From: Brevibacterium album DSM 18261
GTDB lineage: Bacteria > Actinomycetota > Actinomycetes > Actinomycetales > Brevibacteriaceae
Direction: 5' to 3'
Assembly (NCBI RefSeq): GCF_000426445.1
Contig: NZ_AUFJ01000010.1
Coordinates: 434,001-498,000 of the forward strand
Length of the DNA: 64,000 nucleotides
Of this stretch, positions 1-12,056 are shown piece after piece; the stretch's first letter is position 1; every line of letters starts with the position of its first letter. The notes under the pieces were generated by a model. That model was not told the origin of the DNA. It worked only from the letters and a program-made list of their open reading frames with translations, and searched no databases. Position numbers and translations under genes: made by a program.

Positions 1-980
1 CCGACCGCGGCGAAGGCCTCGTTGATCTCGTACAGGTCGAAGGAGTCCGCCTCGACCCCGGCCCGGGCGGCCGCCGCGCGGATCGCATCCGAGGGCTGGT
101 GCTGCAGCGAGGAGTCGGGGCCCGCGGTCCAGCCGTGCGCACCGATCTCCGCGAGGATCGGCAGCCCGAGCTCGAGCGCCTTCTCCTTCGAGGCCACCAC
201 GACGGCCACGGCTCCGTCCGAGATCTGCGAGGCGTTGCCGGCCGTGATCGTGCCGTCCTTCCGGAACGCCGGACGCAGCCCGCCCAGCGACTCCGCGGTC
301 GAATCGGGGCGCACGCCCTCGTCCGCCGAGACCACCGTCTCCCCCTTCCGCGAGGTGATCGTCACCGGTGCGATCTCGTCCGCGAAGCGTCCGGCCTCCT
401 GCGCGGCCGCCGCCTTCCGGTGCGAAGCCGCGGCGAAGGCGTCCTGCTCCTCGCGGGAGAAGGCACGCCGCTCACCGTCGTCGCTGTTCGCCGATTCCGT
501 CAGCCCGCCCATCGCCTGGTCCGTGAACGCGTCCCACAGCCCGTCGTAGTCCATGTGGTCGCGCACCTGGACCGTGCCGTACTTGTATCCCGCGCGGGAC
601 TTCTCCAGCAGGTGGGGCGCATTGGTCATGGACTCCTGGCCGCCGGCCACCACGAGGTCGTACTCGCCCGCCCGCACGAGGAGCGCGGCCTGCGCGATCG
701 CGTTGATCCCGGAGAGGCAGATCTTGTTGATCGTGATCGCCGGAACGCTCATGGGGATGCCGGCGCTGACCGCGGCCTGACGTGCCGGGCCCTGCCCGCA
801 TCCCGCCTGGAGCACCTGCCCCATGATGACGTACTCGATGTCCGCAGGCGCCGCGCCGGACCGGTCCAGCGCGCCCTTGATCGCCACTCCGCCCAGCTCG
901 GCGGCACTGAGCGAGCCCAGCGCTCCCGACATCTTCCCGAACGGTGTCCGCGCACCGCCGACGATGACCGCCTCTGCCAT
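1..980 (-). CDS. Thiolase (acetyl-CoA C-acetyltransferase), 3' end off the window
   Basis: Condenses two acetyl-CoA to acetoacetyl-CoA or cleaves 3-ketoacyl-CoA. I translated the minus frame: it starts [15 protein letters not shown], the standard thiolase N-terminus. The nucleophilic cysteine is C88 in NKICLSG, and an INEAFAAV motif (the conserved NEAF loop) lies at the window edge, so about 326 residues are seen and the last 60–70, with the second catalytic cysteine and the GGG loop, are missing. The start ATG at 980 is preceded by a strong GGAGGAG. A thiolase close to nucS is also found in mycobacteria (fadA4). Whether it is biosynthetic or degradative cannot be told from sequence. Confidence 0.93.
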   Translation of the reverse strand, partial: MAEAVIVGGARTPFGKMSGALGSLSAAELGGVAIKGALDRSGAAPADIEYVIMGQVLQAGCGQGPARQAAVSAGIPMSVPAITINKICLSGINAIAQAALLVRAGEYDLVVAGGQESMTNAPHLLEKSRAGYKYGTVQVRDHMDYDGLWDAFTDQAMGGLTESANSDDGERRAFSREEQDAFAAASHRKAAAAQEAGRFADEIAPVTITSRKGETVVSADEGVRPDSTAESLGGLRPAFRKDGTITAGNASQISDGAVAVVVASKEKALELGLPILAEIGAHGWTAGPDSSLQHQPSDAIRAAAARAGVEADSFDLYEINEAFAAV

Positions 981-1239
981 GTCTCCTCCTCCCCACACCC
1001 CGCGGCCGCTGCCCGGAGATGTGTCCTGGTTCTCATACTCCACCAGCGTATCCGACCCCCCTGCACGCCGCCCCGGCCGTGCGCGGACTCCGCCCCGCCC
1101 TCCTGCCAGAACACTGATATCCGCACCGGACGAGGACGACTAGAGTATGAGGCGGTGACCAGTTCAGCGGGGCCTCCCGCCGCACCGGAGGCACACCCTG
1201 AACCGGATGCATGTCCGCAGACGAATGACGGGAGACACG
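981..1239. other. Divergent intergenic region between thiolase and the DivIVA-like gene
   Basis: No gene seen. For the rightward gene there is a -10-like TAGAGT at 1141–1146 without a convincing -35. Leftward, the thiolase has only its Shine-Dalgarno sequence right at the start. Short open frames here have neither ribosome binding sites nor family resemblance. Confidence 0.4.
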
Positions 1240-2919
1240 GTGACACCGCCAGAGGAGTTCCGCACAGCGATGCGCGGGTACGAGAAGAACGAGGTCGACA
1301 CGCGGTTCGGCCAGCTGAAGACGGAGATCGACTCGCTCCGCAAGGCGCTCAAGGACGCGCGCAGCCAGGTCGTCGCCGCAGACCGGGCGAAGCTCCAGGT
1401 CGCCGGTGAGCTCTCGGAGGCCAGACAGCAGCTGAAGAAGGCCTCGAGCGAGGCGACCGAGACCGAGGGCGCACCCGGCACGCGCATCGACCATCTGCTC
1501 AAGATCGCGGAGTCGCAGGCCCGCGAGACCCTGGCCCAGGCCACCGCGGATGCCGAGACCATCCGCAACAAGGCCCGTGCCGATGCCGCCGGTCAGCGTG
1601 CGCGCATGCACACCGAGGCCGATGACACCCTCAGCTCCGCCCGCTCCGAGGCCGAGGCCATCACCTCCTCCGCGGAGCTGCGCGCCTCGGAGACCGTGAC
1701 CGCCGCGGAGAAGAAGGCGGAGGAGATCGTCGAGACCGCCCGGCGGGAGGCCGAGCGCCTCCGCGAGACCGCCGCGGCCGAGGTCAAGGACGAGCGCGAG
1801 GCCTTCGACCGCGAGCTCGCGAGCAGACGGGCCGAGGCCGAGGAGGAGGTCGCCCGCCTCCGCAGTGAGGCCAAGCAGGAGACCGATGCCCTCAGGGCCG
1901 CCGCAAAGGAGCAGACCGACGCTCTGCGGGCAGCCGCCGAGCAGGACACCGACGCTCTGCGCGAAACGGTCCAGCGGGAGGTCGCGGAGCTCCGCGAGAC
2001 CGCCGAGCGCGAGACCGACGCCCTCCGCGCCTCTGCGCAGCAGGAGGCGGATGCACTGCGGACGGCGGCCGAGCAGCGCGAGGCAGAGACCACTGAGCGC
2101 GCCGACGCCCTCGACCTCGAGCTCGCCACCAAGCGGCGCGAGTTCGAGGCCGCGGAGAAGGAGCGCTTCGAGAAGACGAAGGCAGCCAACGACGCACTCA
2201 TCGCCGAGGCCCGGGCCCGGGCCGAGCGCGCCGAAGCGGATGCGAAGGCCGCATCGGAGCAGGCCGAGCGCACCCGTGCGGAGGCTGTCGAGCAGGCCGA
2301 CACCCTCATCGCCGACGGCAAGCAGCGGGCGCAGACGCTCATCAGCGAGGCCCGGCAGACGGCCGAGGCGACGATCGAGGAGTCCCAGGCCGAGGCCCGC
2401 CGCAACGTGCAGGCGGCGCAGTCGCAGGTGGACCTGCTCACGAAGCAGCGCAAGACCATCGCCGCGCAGCTCGACCAGCTGCGCTCGATGTTCGCCACCC
2501 CCGGCCTCCTGCCGGTCCCGGACGCGGAGCAGCCGCCCAGCCCCGAGCGCATCGCGGCCGGCGCCGTGCCCACCGAGCGGATCGCGGACGAGGACGAGCT
2601 CGAACGGCTCAAGGAGGAGGCCGGACTCGGCGACGGCGAGACGGGGGCGGAGACCTCAGCAGAGGCCGCCGACTCCGATGACCCGGAGGTCGGAGGCCCG
2701 GAGGCCGGAGGCCAGGGCGAGGACGACGGCAGCGCAGCGACCGGCGGGACCACGGACCCCGCTGAGGACAGTGACGGCGCTGCCGCTGATGCCGCGGAGG
2801 CGTCCGCCGAGGACGACACCGCCTCCGAGGACACCGCGGAGCCCGAGCAGGCGACGCAGGAGATGCCGGTCAGCGGCGGGTCGCTCCGCAGCACGCCCCC
2901 GGGCAACCGCCTGCGCTGA
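1240..2919 (+). CDS. DivIVA-domain coiled-coil protein with hendecad repeats
   Basis: About 559 residues. The N-terminus (EEFRTAMRGYEKNEVDTRF) has the RGY-x-x-x-EVD pattern of the DivIVA/Wag31 lipid-binding domain. It is followed by some 400 residues of Ala/Glu/Arg-rich helix. Residues about 212–277 are six consecutive 11-residue repeats of the type xxETDALRAAA, so this is a hendecad rather than a plain heptad coil. The last ~120 residues are acidic and disordered-looking. The GTG start at 1240 is chosen because GGGAG lies 5–6 bases upstream; in-frame ATGs at 1207 and 1225 lack a ribosome binding site. A scaffold role in polar growth or division is inferred. It is not the canonical wag31, which sits in the dcw cluster. 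Confidence 0.75.
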   Translation: MTPPEEFRTAMRGYEKNEVDTRFGQLKTEIDSLRKALKDARSQVVAADRAKLQVAGELSEARQQLKKASSEATETEGAPGTRIDHLLKIAESQARETLAQATADAETIRNKARADAAGQRARMHTEADDTLSSARSEAEAITSSAELRASETVTAAEKKAEEIVETARREAERLRETAAAEVKDEREAFDRELASRRAEAEEEVARLRSEAKQETDALRAAAKEQTDALRAAAEQDTDALRETVQREVAELRETAERETDALRASAQQEADALRTAAEQREAETTERADALDLELATKRREFEAAEKERFEKTKAANDALIAEARARAERAEADAKAASEQAERTRAEAVEQADTLIADGKQRAQTLISEARQTAEATIEESQAEARRNVQAAQSQVDLLTKQRKTIAAQLDQLRSMFATPGLLPVPDAEQPPSPERIAAGAVPTERIADEDELERLKEEAGLGDGETGAETSAEAADSDDPEVGGPEAGGQGEDDGSAATGGTTDPAEDSDGAAADAAEASAEDDTASEDTAEPEQATQEMPVSGGSLRSTPPGNRLR

Positions 2920-2930
2920 TCCCGCCTCAC

Positions 2931-2979
2931 ACGTCCTGCTTCCGTCCCCTCAGCGTCTGCGGGCGCGGAAGCAGGACGT
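2931..2979. terminator. Bidirectional hairpin between convergent genes
   Basis: Perfect 14-bp inverted repeat (ACGTCCTGCTTCCG at 2931–2944 with its complement at 2966–2979) around a 21-base loop. It follows the DivIVA-like gene and its right arm lies inside the last codons of the small minus-strand gene. There is no U-tract, as is common in high-GC actinobacteria. Confidence 0.7.
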
Positions 2980-3249
2980 ATGCCAGTGGCGCCTCGCCTC
3001 CGGGCCGATCCCGATCCCGTAGCCGGCGATCTCACGCCACGCCACCGTGTGCGGGGCCGAGGCGGGCAGCACCTGATTGCAGCCGGGGCACACATAGCTC
3101 TTGCCGCTGGCGCTGCCGGAGACCTCCTGCACGATCCACTGGCCGTCGGAGGAGTCGTCCACGCGCCGGCGCGTTGCGAAGCCGGCGGAGAGCGGACGGG
3201 ACTCCCTCTGCCACTTGTTGGTCCTGCGGGATGACGAGGAGCGGGGCAT
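2950..3249 (-). CDS. Small conserved actinobacterial protein with zinc-ribbon-like cysteines
   Basis: 99 residues, very basic at both ends. The centre has VCPGCNQVL, and the C-terminal part has a [10 protein letters not shown]...HWHTSC segment, so CPGC plus a later His and Cys could bind zinc. Proteins of this kind next to nucS are often annotated loosely as ATP/GTP-binding proteins in actinobacteria (from memory), but no nucleotide-binding motif is visible. It is divergent from nucS with 73 bp between the start codons, so a shared promoter region is likely. Function unknown. Confidence 0.7.
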   Translation of the reverse strand: MPRSSSSRRTNKWQRESRPLSAGFATRRRVDDSSDGQWIVQEVSGSASGKSYVCPGCNQVLPASAPHTVAWREIAGYGIGIGPEARRHWHTSCFRARRR

Positions 3250-3322
3250 GCGGGAATTCTCTCACGTGCGCACCGGAGCCCCCGTGGCAGGCCGGCATCC
3301 TCCTCGCGTAGGCTGGTGGACC

Positions 3323-4018
3323 GTGCGAGTTGTGATAGCGAAATGCCAGGTCGACTACGCAGGCAGGCTCACGGCCCACCTGCCCCTGGCCACACGGGTC
3401 CTCATGATCAAGGCGGACGGCAGCGTGCTCGTCCACTCCGACGGCGGCTCCTACAAGCCGCTCAACTGGATGACCCCGCCCTGCGCGCTGCGAGAGAGCG
3501 AGCCCGACGAGGCCCAGGCCGAGGCCGGCTTCACCCGCATCTGGACGATCAGCCAGAAGAAGACCGACGACACCCTCGTCATCTCGCTCGCCGAGGTCTA
3601 CGAGGACATCAGCCGCGAGCTCGGCACGGATCCCGGGCTCATCAAGGACGGGGTCGAGGCGCACCTCCAGGAGCTCCTGGCCGAGCACATCGAGACCCTC
3701 GGCGACGGGTTCACGACGGTCCGGCGCGAGTACATGACCGCGATCGGCCCGGTCGACATCCTCGCCCGCGATGCGGCAGGCGCCTCGGTCGCGGTCGAGA
3801 TCAAGCGCCGCGGGGGCATCGACGGCGTCGAGCAGCTCACGCGCTACCTCGAGCTCATGAACCGCGATCCCGCCCTCTCCCCCGTCACCGGCGTGTTCGC
3901 CGCGCAGGAGATCAGGCCGCAGGCCCGCACGCTCGCCGAGGACCGCGGCATCCGCTGCATCACGCTCGACTACGATGCGCTGCGCGGCATGGACGATCCG
4001 GACACCCGCCTCTTCTGA
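3323..4018 (+). CDS. nucS: Endonuclease NucS / EndoMS, mismatch-specific
   Basis: Cuts both strands at mismatches and provides non-canonical mismatch repair in actinobacteria that lack MutS/MutL. The 231-residue product starts [20 protein letters not shown], matching the family N-terminal DNA-binding/dimer domain. The C-terminal nuclease domain has the catalytic D145 (VDILARD), E159 and K161 (VEIK). The protein ends DTRLF, resembling a C-terminal beta-clamp-binding peptide. The GTG at 3323 follows GGTGGA and gives the family length; the frame stays open further upstream but without family similarity. Confidence 0.95.
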   Translation: MRVVIAKCQVDYAGRLTAHLPLATRVLMIKADGSVLVHSDGGSYKPLNWMTPPCALRESEPDEAQAEAGFTRIWTISQKKTDDTLVISLAEVYEDISRELGTDPGLIKDGVEAHLQELLAEHIETLGDGFTTVRREYMTAIGPVDILARDAAGASVAVEIKRRGGIDGVEQLTRYLELMNRDPALSPVTGVFAAQEIRPQARTLAEDRGIRCITLDYDALRGMDDPDTRLF

Positions 4019-4035
4019 GGCTCCCCGGACGCGCA

Positions 4036-4087
4036 CGCGAAAGCTCGGGGTGCGCACGCAGTTGCGTGTGCACCCCGAGCTTTCGTG
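4036..4087. terminator. Long bidirectional hairpin between convergent nucS and murA
   Basis: 16-bp perfect arms (4038–4053 and 4070–4085), extended inward by six pairs including one G-U to an AGTT loop, giving a stem of about 22 bp. It occupies nearly the whole gap between the two stop codons. No U-run on either side. Confidence 0.8.
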
Positions 4088-4105
4088 CATCCGGGAACCG
4101 CGCGC

Positions 4106-5425
4106 TCAGAGGAAGTCGGGCTCGTCCTTCTCGAGGCGCCTGATCACCGCGCCGAGGCCCGTGAGCTTCCCGACGAAGTCCTCGTAGCCCCGGTCGATGT
4201 GATCCACCCCGGAGACCTCGGTGCGCCCCTCGGCCAGCAGGCCGCCCAGGACGAGTCCCGCGCCGGCGCGGATGTCACTGGCCTCGACCTCGGCCCCGGA
4301 GAGGCTCTCCACGCCTGTGACGAGCGCGTGATTGCCGTCGATGCTCACACGCGCGCCGAGCCTGGAGAGCTCGTTGACGAAGCGCCACCGCGCCTCGAAG
4401 AGGTTCTCCGTCAGCAGGCCCACGCCCTCGGCGACCGCATTGAGCGCGATGACGAACGGCTGCAGGTCGGTGGGGAACCCCGGGAAGGGCAGCGTGGCGA
4501 CGTGGATGGAGCGCGGACGCTCCGGCCCCTGCACGCGGAAGCCGGGGTCCTCGGTCGTCGCGGAATCGCGGTTCGGCGTGCCCGGCACCTCCGTGAGGAC
4601 GGCACCGGCCTCCTCGAGCTTGTCGACGACGTTCGGCAGCAGCTCACGGCCCACGCCCCGCACCGTCACATCGCCGCCGGTCGCAGCCGCGGCGAACGCC
4701 CAGGTGCCTGCGACGATCCGGTCGCCGACGCACCGGTGGGAGACCGGCGCGAGCGCCTCGACGCCGCGCACCACGAGGCGCGACGTGCCGATCCCGTCGA
4801 TCCGCGCGCCCATCGCGACGAGCATCTCGCAGATGTCGACGATCTCGGGCTCCCGCGCGGCGTTCTCGACCACGGTCTCGCCCTCGGCCAGCACGGCCGC
4901 CATCACGAGGTTCTCGGTCGCGCCCACCGAGGGGAAGGCCAGGCCGATCTCCGCTCCCCGGAGACCGCCGGGGGCGCTTGCGACGAAGTACCCGTGCTCG
5001 AGGGTCACGCGGGCGCCCAGCTGCTCGAGGCCCTTCTGATGCATATCGAGGCCCCGCGAGCCGATCGCGTCGCCGCCCGGCACCGCCACCTCGGCCGCGT
5101 GCATCCGCCCCACGAGGGGACCGAGCACGGAGATCGAGGCGCGCATGAGCCGCACCAGCTGATAGTCCGCGGTGATTCCCGGGCGCTCGGGGACGTCGAT
5201 GCTCACGACGCCGGCCTCGGCGTCGTAGTCGATCTCGCAGCCGAGGCGCCGGAGCAGCTCGCACATGATCCGCACGTCCGCGATCGCGGGGACGTTCGCG
5301 ATCGTCGACCGACCCGGTGCCAGCAGGGTCGCCGCCATGAGCTTGAGGACGGAGTTCTTCGCGCCCCGGACCACCACCTCGCCGCTGAGGGCAGTGGGCC
5401 CGTCGATCGCGAAGACCTCCATCAT
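4106..5425 (-). CDS. murA: UDP-N-acetylglucosamine 1-carboxyvinyltransferase with the fosfomycin-insensitive Asp variant
   Basis: First committed step of peptidoglycan synthesis: transfer of enolpyruvate from PEP to UDP-GlcNAc in the cytoplasm. The 439 residues cover the family length. The catalytic loop reads [11 protein letters not shown], with D119 where most bacteria have the fosfomycin-alkylated cysteine (Cys115 in E. coli). This Cys-to-Asp change is known from Mycobacterium tuberculosis and gives intrinsic fosfomycin resistance. The start ATG at 5425 overlaps the DUF2550 stop codon by the ATGA junction, so murA is translationally coupled to the end of the ATP synthase operon. A second in-frame ATG follows immediately. 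Confidence 0.96.
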   Translation of the reverse strand: MMEVFAIDGPTALSGEVVVRGAKNSVLKLMAATLLAPGRSTIANVPAIADVRIMCELLRRLGCEIDYDAEAGVVSIDVPERPGITADYQLVRLMRASISVLGPLVGRMHAAEVAVPGGDAIGSRGLDMHQKGLEQLGARVTLEHGYFVASAPGGLRGAEIGLAFPSVGATENLVMAAVLAEGETVVENAAREPEIVDICEMLVAMGARIDGIGTSRLVVRGVEALAPVSHRCVGDRIVAGTWAFAAAATGGDVTVRGVGRELLPNVVDKLEEAGAVLTEVPGTPNRDSATTEDPGFRVQGPERPRSIHVATLPFPGFPTDLQPFVIALNAVAEGVGLLTENLFEARWRFVNELSRLGARVSIDGNHALVTGVESLSGAEVEASDIRAGAGLVLGGLLAEGRTEVSGVDHIDRGYEDFVGKLTGLGAVIRRLEKDEPDFL

Positions 5426-5880
5426 GTGAACCGTCCCATCGAATGATTGGCGCCGGGGGGTGCGGACTCGAGCCACGAGGCGAATCCGGACAGCGCCTCG
5501 GCGTCGAGTGCGAGGCGGACCGTCTTGGGCGAGCCGCGGAACACATCGTAGCGGCACTCGATGACGTACGCGTCCGGCAGCATCGAGTACTGCTCCGCGG
5601 TGCCCGGGGCCCTGCGCGAGACGATCTCGAGATCGCTGCGCGGCAGGGCGAGGCTCGCGTGCGGCCGCAGGCTGAACACGGGGTACCAGTCGAGGGAGGA
5701 GTTGCCGAACACCGCGACCCCCAGCCGCCATGTGCCGGGCCGGGAGCCGCTCTCGGCGGAGCAGTCGAAGGCGCCGGCCGCTCGAGTGAGCGACCGGCGC
5801 CTGACGGAGAGCAGGACGAAGACGACGACCGCCGCGCATGCCGATGAGAGCAGAGTGATCAGCAGCGCGGATGCCAGCAC
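5422..5880 (-). CDS. DUF2550 family membrane-anchored protein
   Basis: 152 residues with one N-terminal transmembrane segment (about residues 3–24), then an Arg-rich patch and a soluble domain containing [23 protein letters not shown], characteristic of the DUF2550 family found between atpC and murA in actinobacteria. GTG start at 5880, with AGGA about 12 bases upstream. It overlaps murA by four bases. Function unknown; the constant position suggests a link to envelope or ATP synthase physiology, which is inference from context only. Confidence 0.85.
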   Translation of the reverse strand: MLASALLITLLSSACAAVVVFVLLSVRRRSLTRAAGAFDCSAESGSRPGTWRLGVAVFGNSSLDWYPVFSLRPHASLALPRSDLEIVSRRAPGTAEQYSMLPDAYVIECRYDVFRGSPKTVRLALDAEALSGFASWLESAPPGANHSMGRFT

Positions 5881-5907
5881 GGTCGTCTCAGTCCTGTTCC
5901 GGAGATC

Positions 5908-6171
5908 TCAGCTGACGATCTCGGCCGCATCCGCGACCACGGACACGCGGTCGTTCGCGACGGACAGGAAGCCCCCGTCCGCCTGTGCGCGCACGAGCGT
6001 GCCGTCCTCCCTGAGGATGCGGACCTCGCCCCCGGCCACGAGGCCCATGACGGGCTCATGGCCGGGGAGGATGCCGATCTCGCCCTCGGTGGTGCGGGCC
6101 ACGACGCGGGACGCCTGACCGCTCCAGACCTCCTGCTCGGCGGACACGACGGCGACATCGAGGACAGCCAT
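5908..6171 (-). CDS. atpC: ATP synthase F1 epsilon subunit, short form
   Basis: Couples rotation between gamma and the c-ring. The 87 residues make up only the N-terminal beta-sandwich domain (MAVLDVAVVSAEQEVWSGQA ... GFLSVANDRVSVVADAAEIV). The C-terminal two-helix domain that inhibits ATP hydrolysis in many bacteria is absent, and the stop codon comes directly after the sandwich. AAGGAG lies nine bases upstream of the ATG, overlapping the atpD stop region. Confidence 0.93.
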   Translation of the reverse strand: MAVLDVAVVSAEQEVWSGQASRVVARTTEGEIGILPGHEPVMGLVAGGEVRILREDGTLVRAQADGGFLSVANDRVSVVADAAEIVS

Positions 6172-6174
6172 GGG

Positions 6175-8593
<2,419 letters not shown>

Positions 8594-8630
8594 CAGTGAG
8601 TCCTTTCCGTCTGGCTCGTCACGGTGTCGC

Positions 8631-10259
8631 TCACCGCTTCTGCTTGACGATCTGCTCCTGCTGGACCTCGGACTCGTCAGCGGCGCTGACGGCCTCGGAG
8701 CCCGCAGCAGCCGCGGACGTCTGGAAGCCCGCCGTGAAGTCCTTCACCGCAGCCTCGAGCTCGGCCAGGATGTCCTTGCCCAGCTTGTCCTTGAGCCCGG
8801 CGATGGTCGGCAGCAGCTCGGTCCTGCGCTCCAGGTAGTCGTGGAACTCGGACTCGAAGCGCAGGACGTCCTCGACCGGGATCGAGTCGAGGTGGCCCTC
8901 GGATCCCATCCAGATGGAGACGGTCTGCTTCTCCGCCGGCATCGGCGAGTACTGGGGCTGCTTGAGCAGCTCCATGAGACGCGCGCCCCGGTCCAGCTGC
9001 TGGCGCGTGGCCGCGTCCAGATCGGAGGCGAACATCGCGAAGGCCTCGAGCGAGCGGTACTGCGCGAGCGAGATCTTCAGTGTGCCGGAGACGCCGCGCA
9101 GGGGCTTCGTCTGCGCGGAGCCGCCCACGCGGGACACCGACACGCCGACGTCGACCGCCGGGCGCTGACCCGAGTTGAAGAGATCCGACTGCAGGAAGAT
9201 CTGTCCGTCGGTGATCGAGATGACGTTGGTGGGAATGAATGCGCCCACGTCATTGGCCTTCGTCTCGATGATCGGCAGACCGGTCATCGAGCCGCCGCCC
9301 ATCTTGTCCGAAAGCTTGGCGCAGCGCTCCAGGAGGCGCGAGTGCAGGTAGAACACATCGCCCGGGTAGGCCTCGCGGCCCGGCGGACGGCGCAGGAGGA
9401 GCGAGATCGCGCGGTAGGCCTCGGCCTGCTTCGAGAGATCGTCGAACACGATGAGGACGTGCTTGCCCTGGTACATCCAGTGCTGGCCGATCGCCGAGCC
9501 GGCGTAGGGGGCCAGGTACTTGTAGCCCGCGGGGTCCGAGGCCGGGGAGGACACGATGGTGGTGTACTCCATCGCGCCGGCCTCTTCCAGCGTCCTGCGG
9601 ACGCCGGCGATGGTCGAGCCCTTCTGACCGCAGGCCACATAGATGCAGCGCACCTGCTTGGTCGGGTCGCCGGACTCCCAGTTGGCCTTCTGGTTGAGGA
9701 TCGTGTCGACGGCGATCGCGGTCTTGCCGGTCTTGCGGTCGCCGATGATGAGCTGACGCTGTCCGCGGCCGATCGGGATCATGGAGTCGATCGCCTTCAT
9801 GCCCGTCTGCAGCGGCTCCTTGACCTCCTTGCGGTCCATGACGCCGGCTGCCTGCAGCTCGAGCTCGCGGCGGCCCTCCGCGGCGATCTCGCCGAGGCCG
9901 TCGACCGGGTTGCCGAGCGGGTCCACGACGCGGCCGAGGAAGCCGTCGCCCACCGGCACGGAGAGGACCTCACCGGTGCGGTAGACGCTCTGCTCCTCCG
10001 CGATGCTCGCGAAGTCGCCGAGGACGACGACGCCGATCTCGCGCTCGTCGAGGTTCTGCGCGAGGCCGAGCGTGCCGTCCTCGAAGCGCAGGAGCTCATT
10101 GGCCATCGTGCCGGGCAGCCCGGACACCTGGGCGATGCCGTCACCCGCGGTGACGACCTTGCCGACCTCGGTCCTGTCGCCGGACTGGGGCGAGTACGAC
10201 TCGACGAACTTCCCCAGGGCGTCCCGGATCTCCTCCGGGCGAATTGTCAGTTCCGCCAT
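8631..10259 (-). CDS. atpA: ATP synthase F1 alpha subunit
   Basis: Non-catalytic nucleotide-binding subunit of F1. 542 residues. P-loop GDRKTGKT at residues 173–180; the [24 protein letters not shown] segment is diagnostic. The C-terminus extends about 30 residues beyond the E. coli subunit with an Ala/Glu/Gln-rich tail ([17 protein letters not shown]), in line with the longer actinobacterial alpha subunits, whose tail suppresses ATP hydrolysis in mycobacteria; whether this shorter tail does so is unknown. Confidence 0.98.
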   Translation of the reverse strand: MAELTIRPEEIRDALGKFVESYSPQSGDRTEVGKVVTAGDGIAQVSGLPGTMANELLRFEDGTLGLAQNLDEREIGVVVLGDFASIAEEQSVYRTGEVLSVPVGDGFLGRVVDPLGNPVDGLGEIAAEGRRELELQAAGVMDRKEVKEPLQTGMKAIDSMIPIGRGQRQLIIGDRKTGKTAIAVDTILNQKANWESGDPTKQVRCIYVACGQKGSTIAGVRRTLEEAGAMEYTTIVSSPASDPAGYKYLAPYAGSAIGQHWMYQGKHVLIVFDDLSKQAEAYRAISLLLRRPPGREAYPGDVFYLHSRLLERCAKLSDKMGGGSMTGLPIIETKANDVGAFIPTNVISITDGQIFLQSDLFNSGQRPAVDVGVSVSRVGGSAQTKPLRGVSGTLKISLAQYRSLEAFAMFASDLDAATRQQLDRGARLMELLKQPQYSPMPAEKQTVSIWMGSEGHLDSIPVEDVLRFESEFHDYLERRTELLPTIAGLKDKLGKDILAELEAAVKDFTAGFQTSAAAAGSEAVSAADESEVQQEQIVKQKR

Positions 10260-10333
10260 AGCGGTTTCCCTGCTTCCTTAGATGTCTTGGGAGGCTGCGG
10301 CAGCACAGCGCAGCGTCGGATGAGTCTTGGGCC

Positions 10334-11146
10334 TCAGCCCGCCAGCCGGCGGCGGACGTCGGAGAGGCGGTCGGCGATCGTGCCGCTGACGACCTCGTCG
10401 CCCACCTGGACGCGGACGCCGCCCACGACCTCGGGATCGACGACCAGGTTCAGCTGCAGCTCGCGGCCGTAGGTCCTCGACAGCGCGGACGCGAGGCGGT
10501 CCTGCTGCGCGGAGGTGAGCGGCCTGGCGACGACGACCTCGGCGACCGAGCGGTTCTGCCTCGCGGCGAGCACCTCTCCGTACCGGTCGAGCGCCTCGGA
10601 CACGCGCAGCCCGCGGGGCTGGCCCGCGGCCTGGGTCGCGAGCACGACCGTCTCCTCCGCAGCCTTGGCGCCGAGCAGATCTGCGACCAGGGTCCGCTTG
10701 TCCTCCGCCGGGGCGGGGGAGCCGAGCGCGAGGGCGAGCTCGTGCTCGGCCTCGATGGTCCGGGCGAAGCGGAAGAGCTCCTCCTCGACCCGGCCCAGGC
10801 GGCTCGCGGCCTGAGCGGCGGCGGCGACTGCCGTCACACCGGCGATCTCCACGGCCGAGACGAAGTCCTGCGGCCGCGCCCACCGCTGCCCGGCGGCGGC
10901 CGCGGTCACGGCGATCGCCCTGTCGTCGACCCTGCCTGCGAACAGACCCTCGACCAGTGCCCTCTTCGCACCGGCGTCATTGGCAGCATCGGCCAGCGCC
11001 TTGCGCAGCGACACGTCGCCTGCGAGGACGGAGACGATGCTGAGCAGATCGGAGCCCAGTCGGCCCGCGGTCTCGGCCGATGCCGAGACCTGCGCGTCGA
11101 CCTGCTCCCGCACCTGCTGCAGGGACATTCTGCTCGACTGGAGCAT
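10334..11146 (-). CDS. atpH: ATP synthase delta subunit
   Basis: Links F1 to the peripheral stalk. 270 residues, longer than the ~178 of E. coli because of the actinobacterial N-terminal extension. The C-terminal part has the family signature (VVVARPLTSAQQDRLASAL ... ELQLNLVVDPEVVGGVRVQVGDEVVSGTI). It is a separate gene, not fused to a second b subunit as in mycobacteria. The start overlaps the atpF stop by one base (TGATG). Confidence 0.95.
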   Translation of the reverse strand: MLQSSRMSLQQVREQVDAQVSASAETAGRLGSDLLSIVSVLAGDVSLRKALADAANDAGAKRALVEGLFAGRVDDRAIAVTAAAAGQRWARPQDFVSAVEIAGVTAVAAAAQAASRLGRVEEELFRFARTIEAEHELALALGSPAPAEDKRTLVADLLGAKAAEETVVLATQAAGQPRGLRVSEALDRYGEVLAARQNRSVAEVVVARPLTSAQQDRLASALSRTYGRELQLNLVVDPEVVGGVRVQVGDEVVSGTIADRLSDVRRRLAG

Positions 11147-11709
11147 CAGACCTCCTTCGAAGCGGCACCGGCGGACGCCGGCGCACTCGCCTCAAGATCG
11201 GCGATGAAGCGGTCGACCACGCTCGCGGAGCGGGTGTCGTCGGTGAGCGACTCACCCACGATGCGCGAGGCGAGGTCGGTCGCGAGACCGCCCACATCGG
11301 AGCGGAGCGAGACCATCGCGGCCTGGCGCTCGGCTTCGATCTGCACCTTCGCGGCTGCGATGATGCGCTCGGACTCTTCGGTGGCCTGCTGCTTCATCTC
11401 GGCGATGATCTGCGCGCCCTCCTCCTGTGCCTCGGCACGGAGACGGGCGGCCTCGGCACGGCCGTCGGCGAGCTGCTTCTGGTACTCGGCCAGCGCCGTG
11501 TCAGCCTCGGCCTGGATCTTCTCCGCCTTCTCGATGCCGCCCTGGATGGCCTCGGCGCGATCGTCGAGGACCTTCCTGAACTTGGGAAGGAGAAGCTTCC
11601 AGAAGGCGATGAGGATGATGAGGAAGCAGACCGCCGACCAGACGATGTCATAGACCGCGGGAATGAGGATGTGCTGTTCCCCAGCCGCGAGTGGCGTCAT
11701 CGAGGTCAT
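11146..11709 (-). CDS. atpF: ATP synthase Fo b subunit
   Basis: Peripheral stalk. 187 residues: one N-terminal transmembrane helix (YDIVWSAVCFLIILIAFWKLLLP, about residues 20–42) followed by a long charged helix rich in Ala/Glu/Gln, ending in the delta-binding region. GGGAGCGAG precedes the ATG at 11709. An alternative ATG lies four codons further in. Confidence 0.96.
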   Translation of the reverse strand: MTSMTPLAAGEQHILIPAVYDIVWSAVCFLIILIAFWKLLLPKFRKVLDDRAEAIQGGIEKAEKIQAEADTALAEYQKQLADGRAEAARLRAEAQEEGAQIIAEMKQQATEESERIIAAAKVQIEAERQAAMVSLRSDVGGLATDLASRIVGESLTDDTRSASVVDRFIADLEASAPASAGAASKEV

Positions 11710-11727
11710 GTGCGAACTCGCTCCCTA

Positions 11728-11961
<234 letters not shown>

Positions 11962-12056
11962 TTAGGGTTCCCTTTCGGTTGCGGGGCGGCCTGGTGGCCG
12001 TCCCCCTGTCTTGCGGATGACAGATCTGTGGCAGCCGGTGCCTTCAGACCAGAGAC

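Noticed and set aside
1593..3095. A Ser/Ala/Arg-rich minus-strand frame of 500 codons opposite the DivIVA-like gene
   Set aside because: A shadow of the repetitive Glu/Ala coiled coil; the Ser/Ala runs are simply the complement of GAG/GCC codons.
3251..3290. GGGAAT upstream of nucS as a SigR promoter
   Set aside because: There is no GTT at 18–19 bases spacing, so it does not match the SigR consensus.
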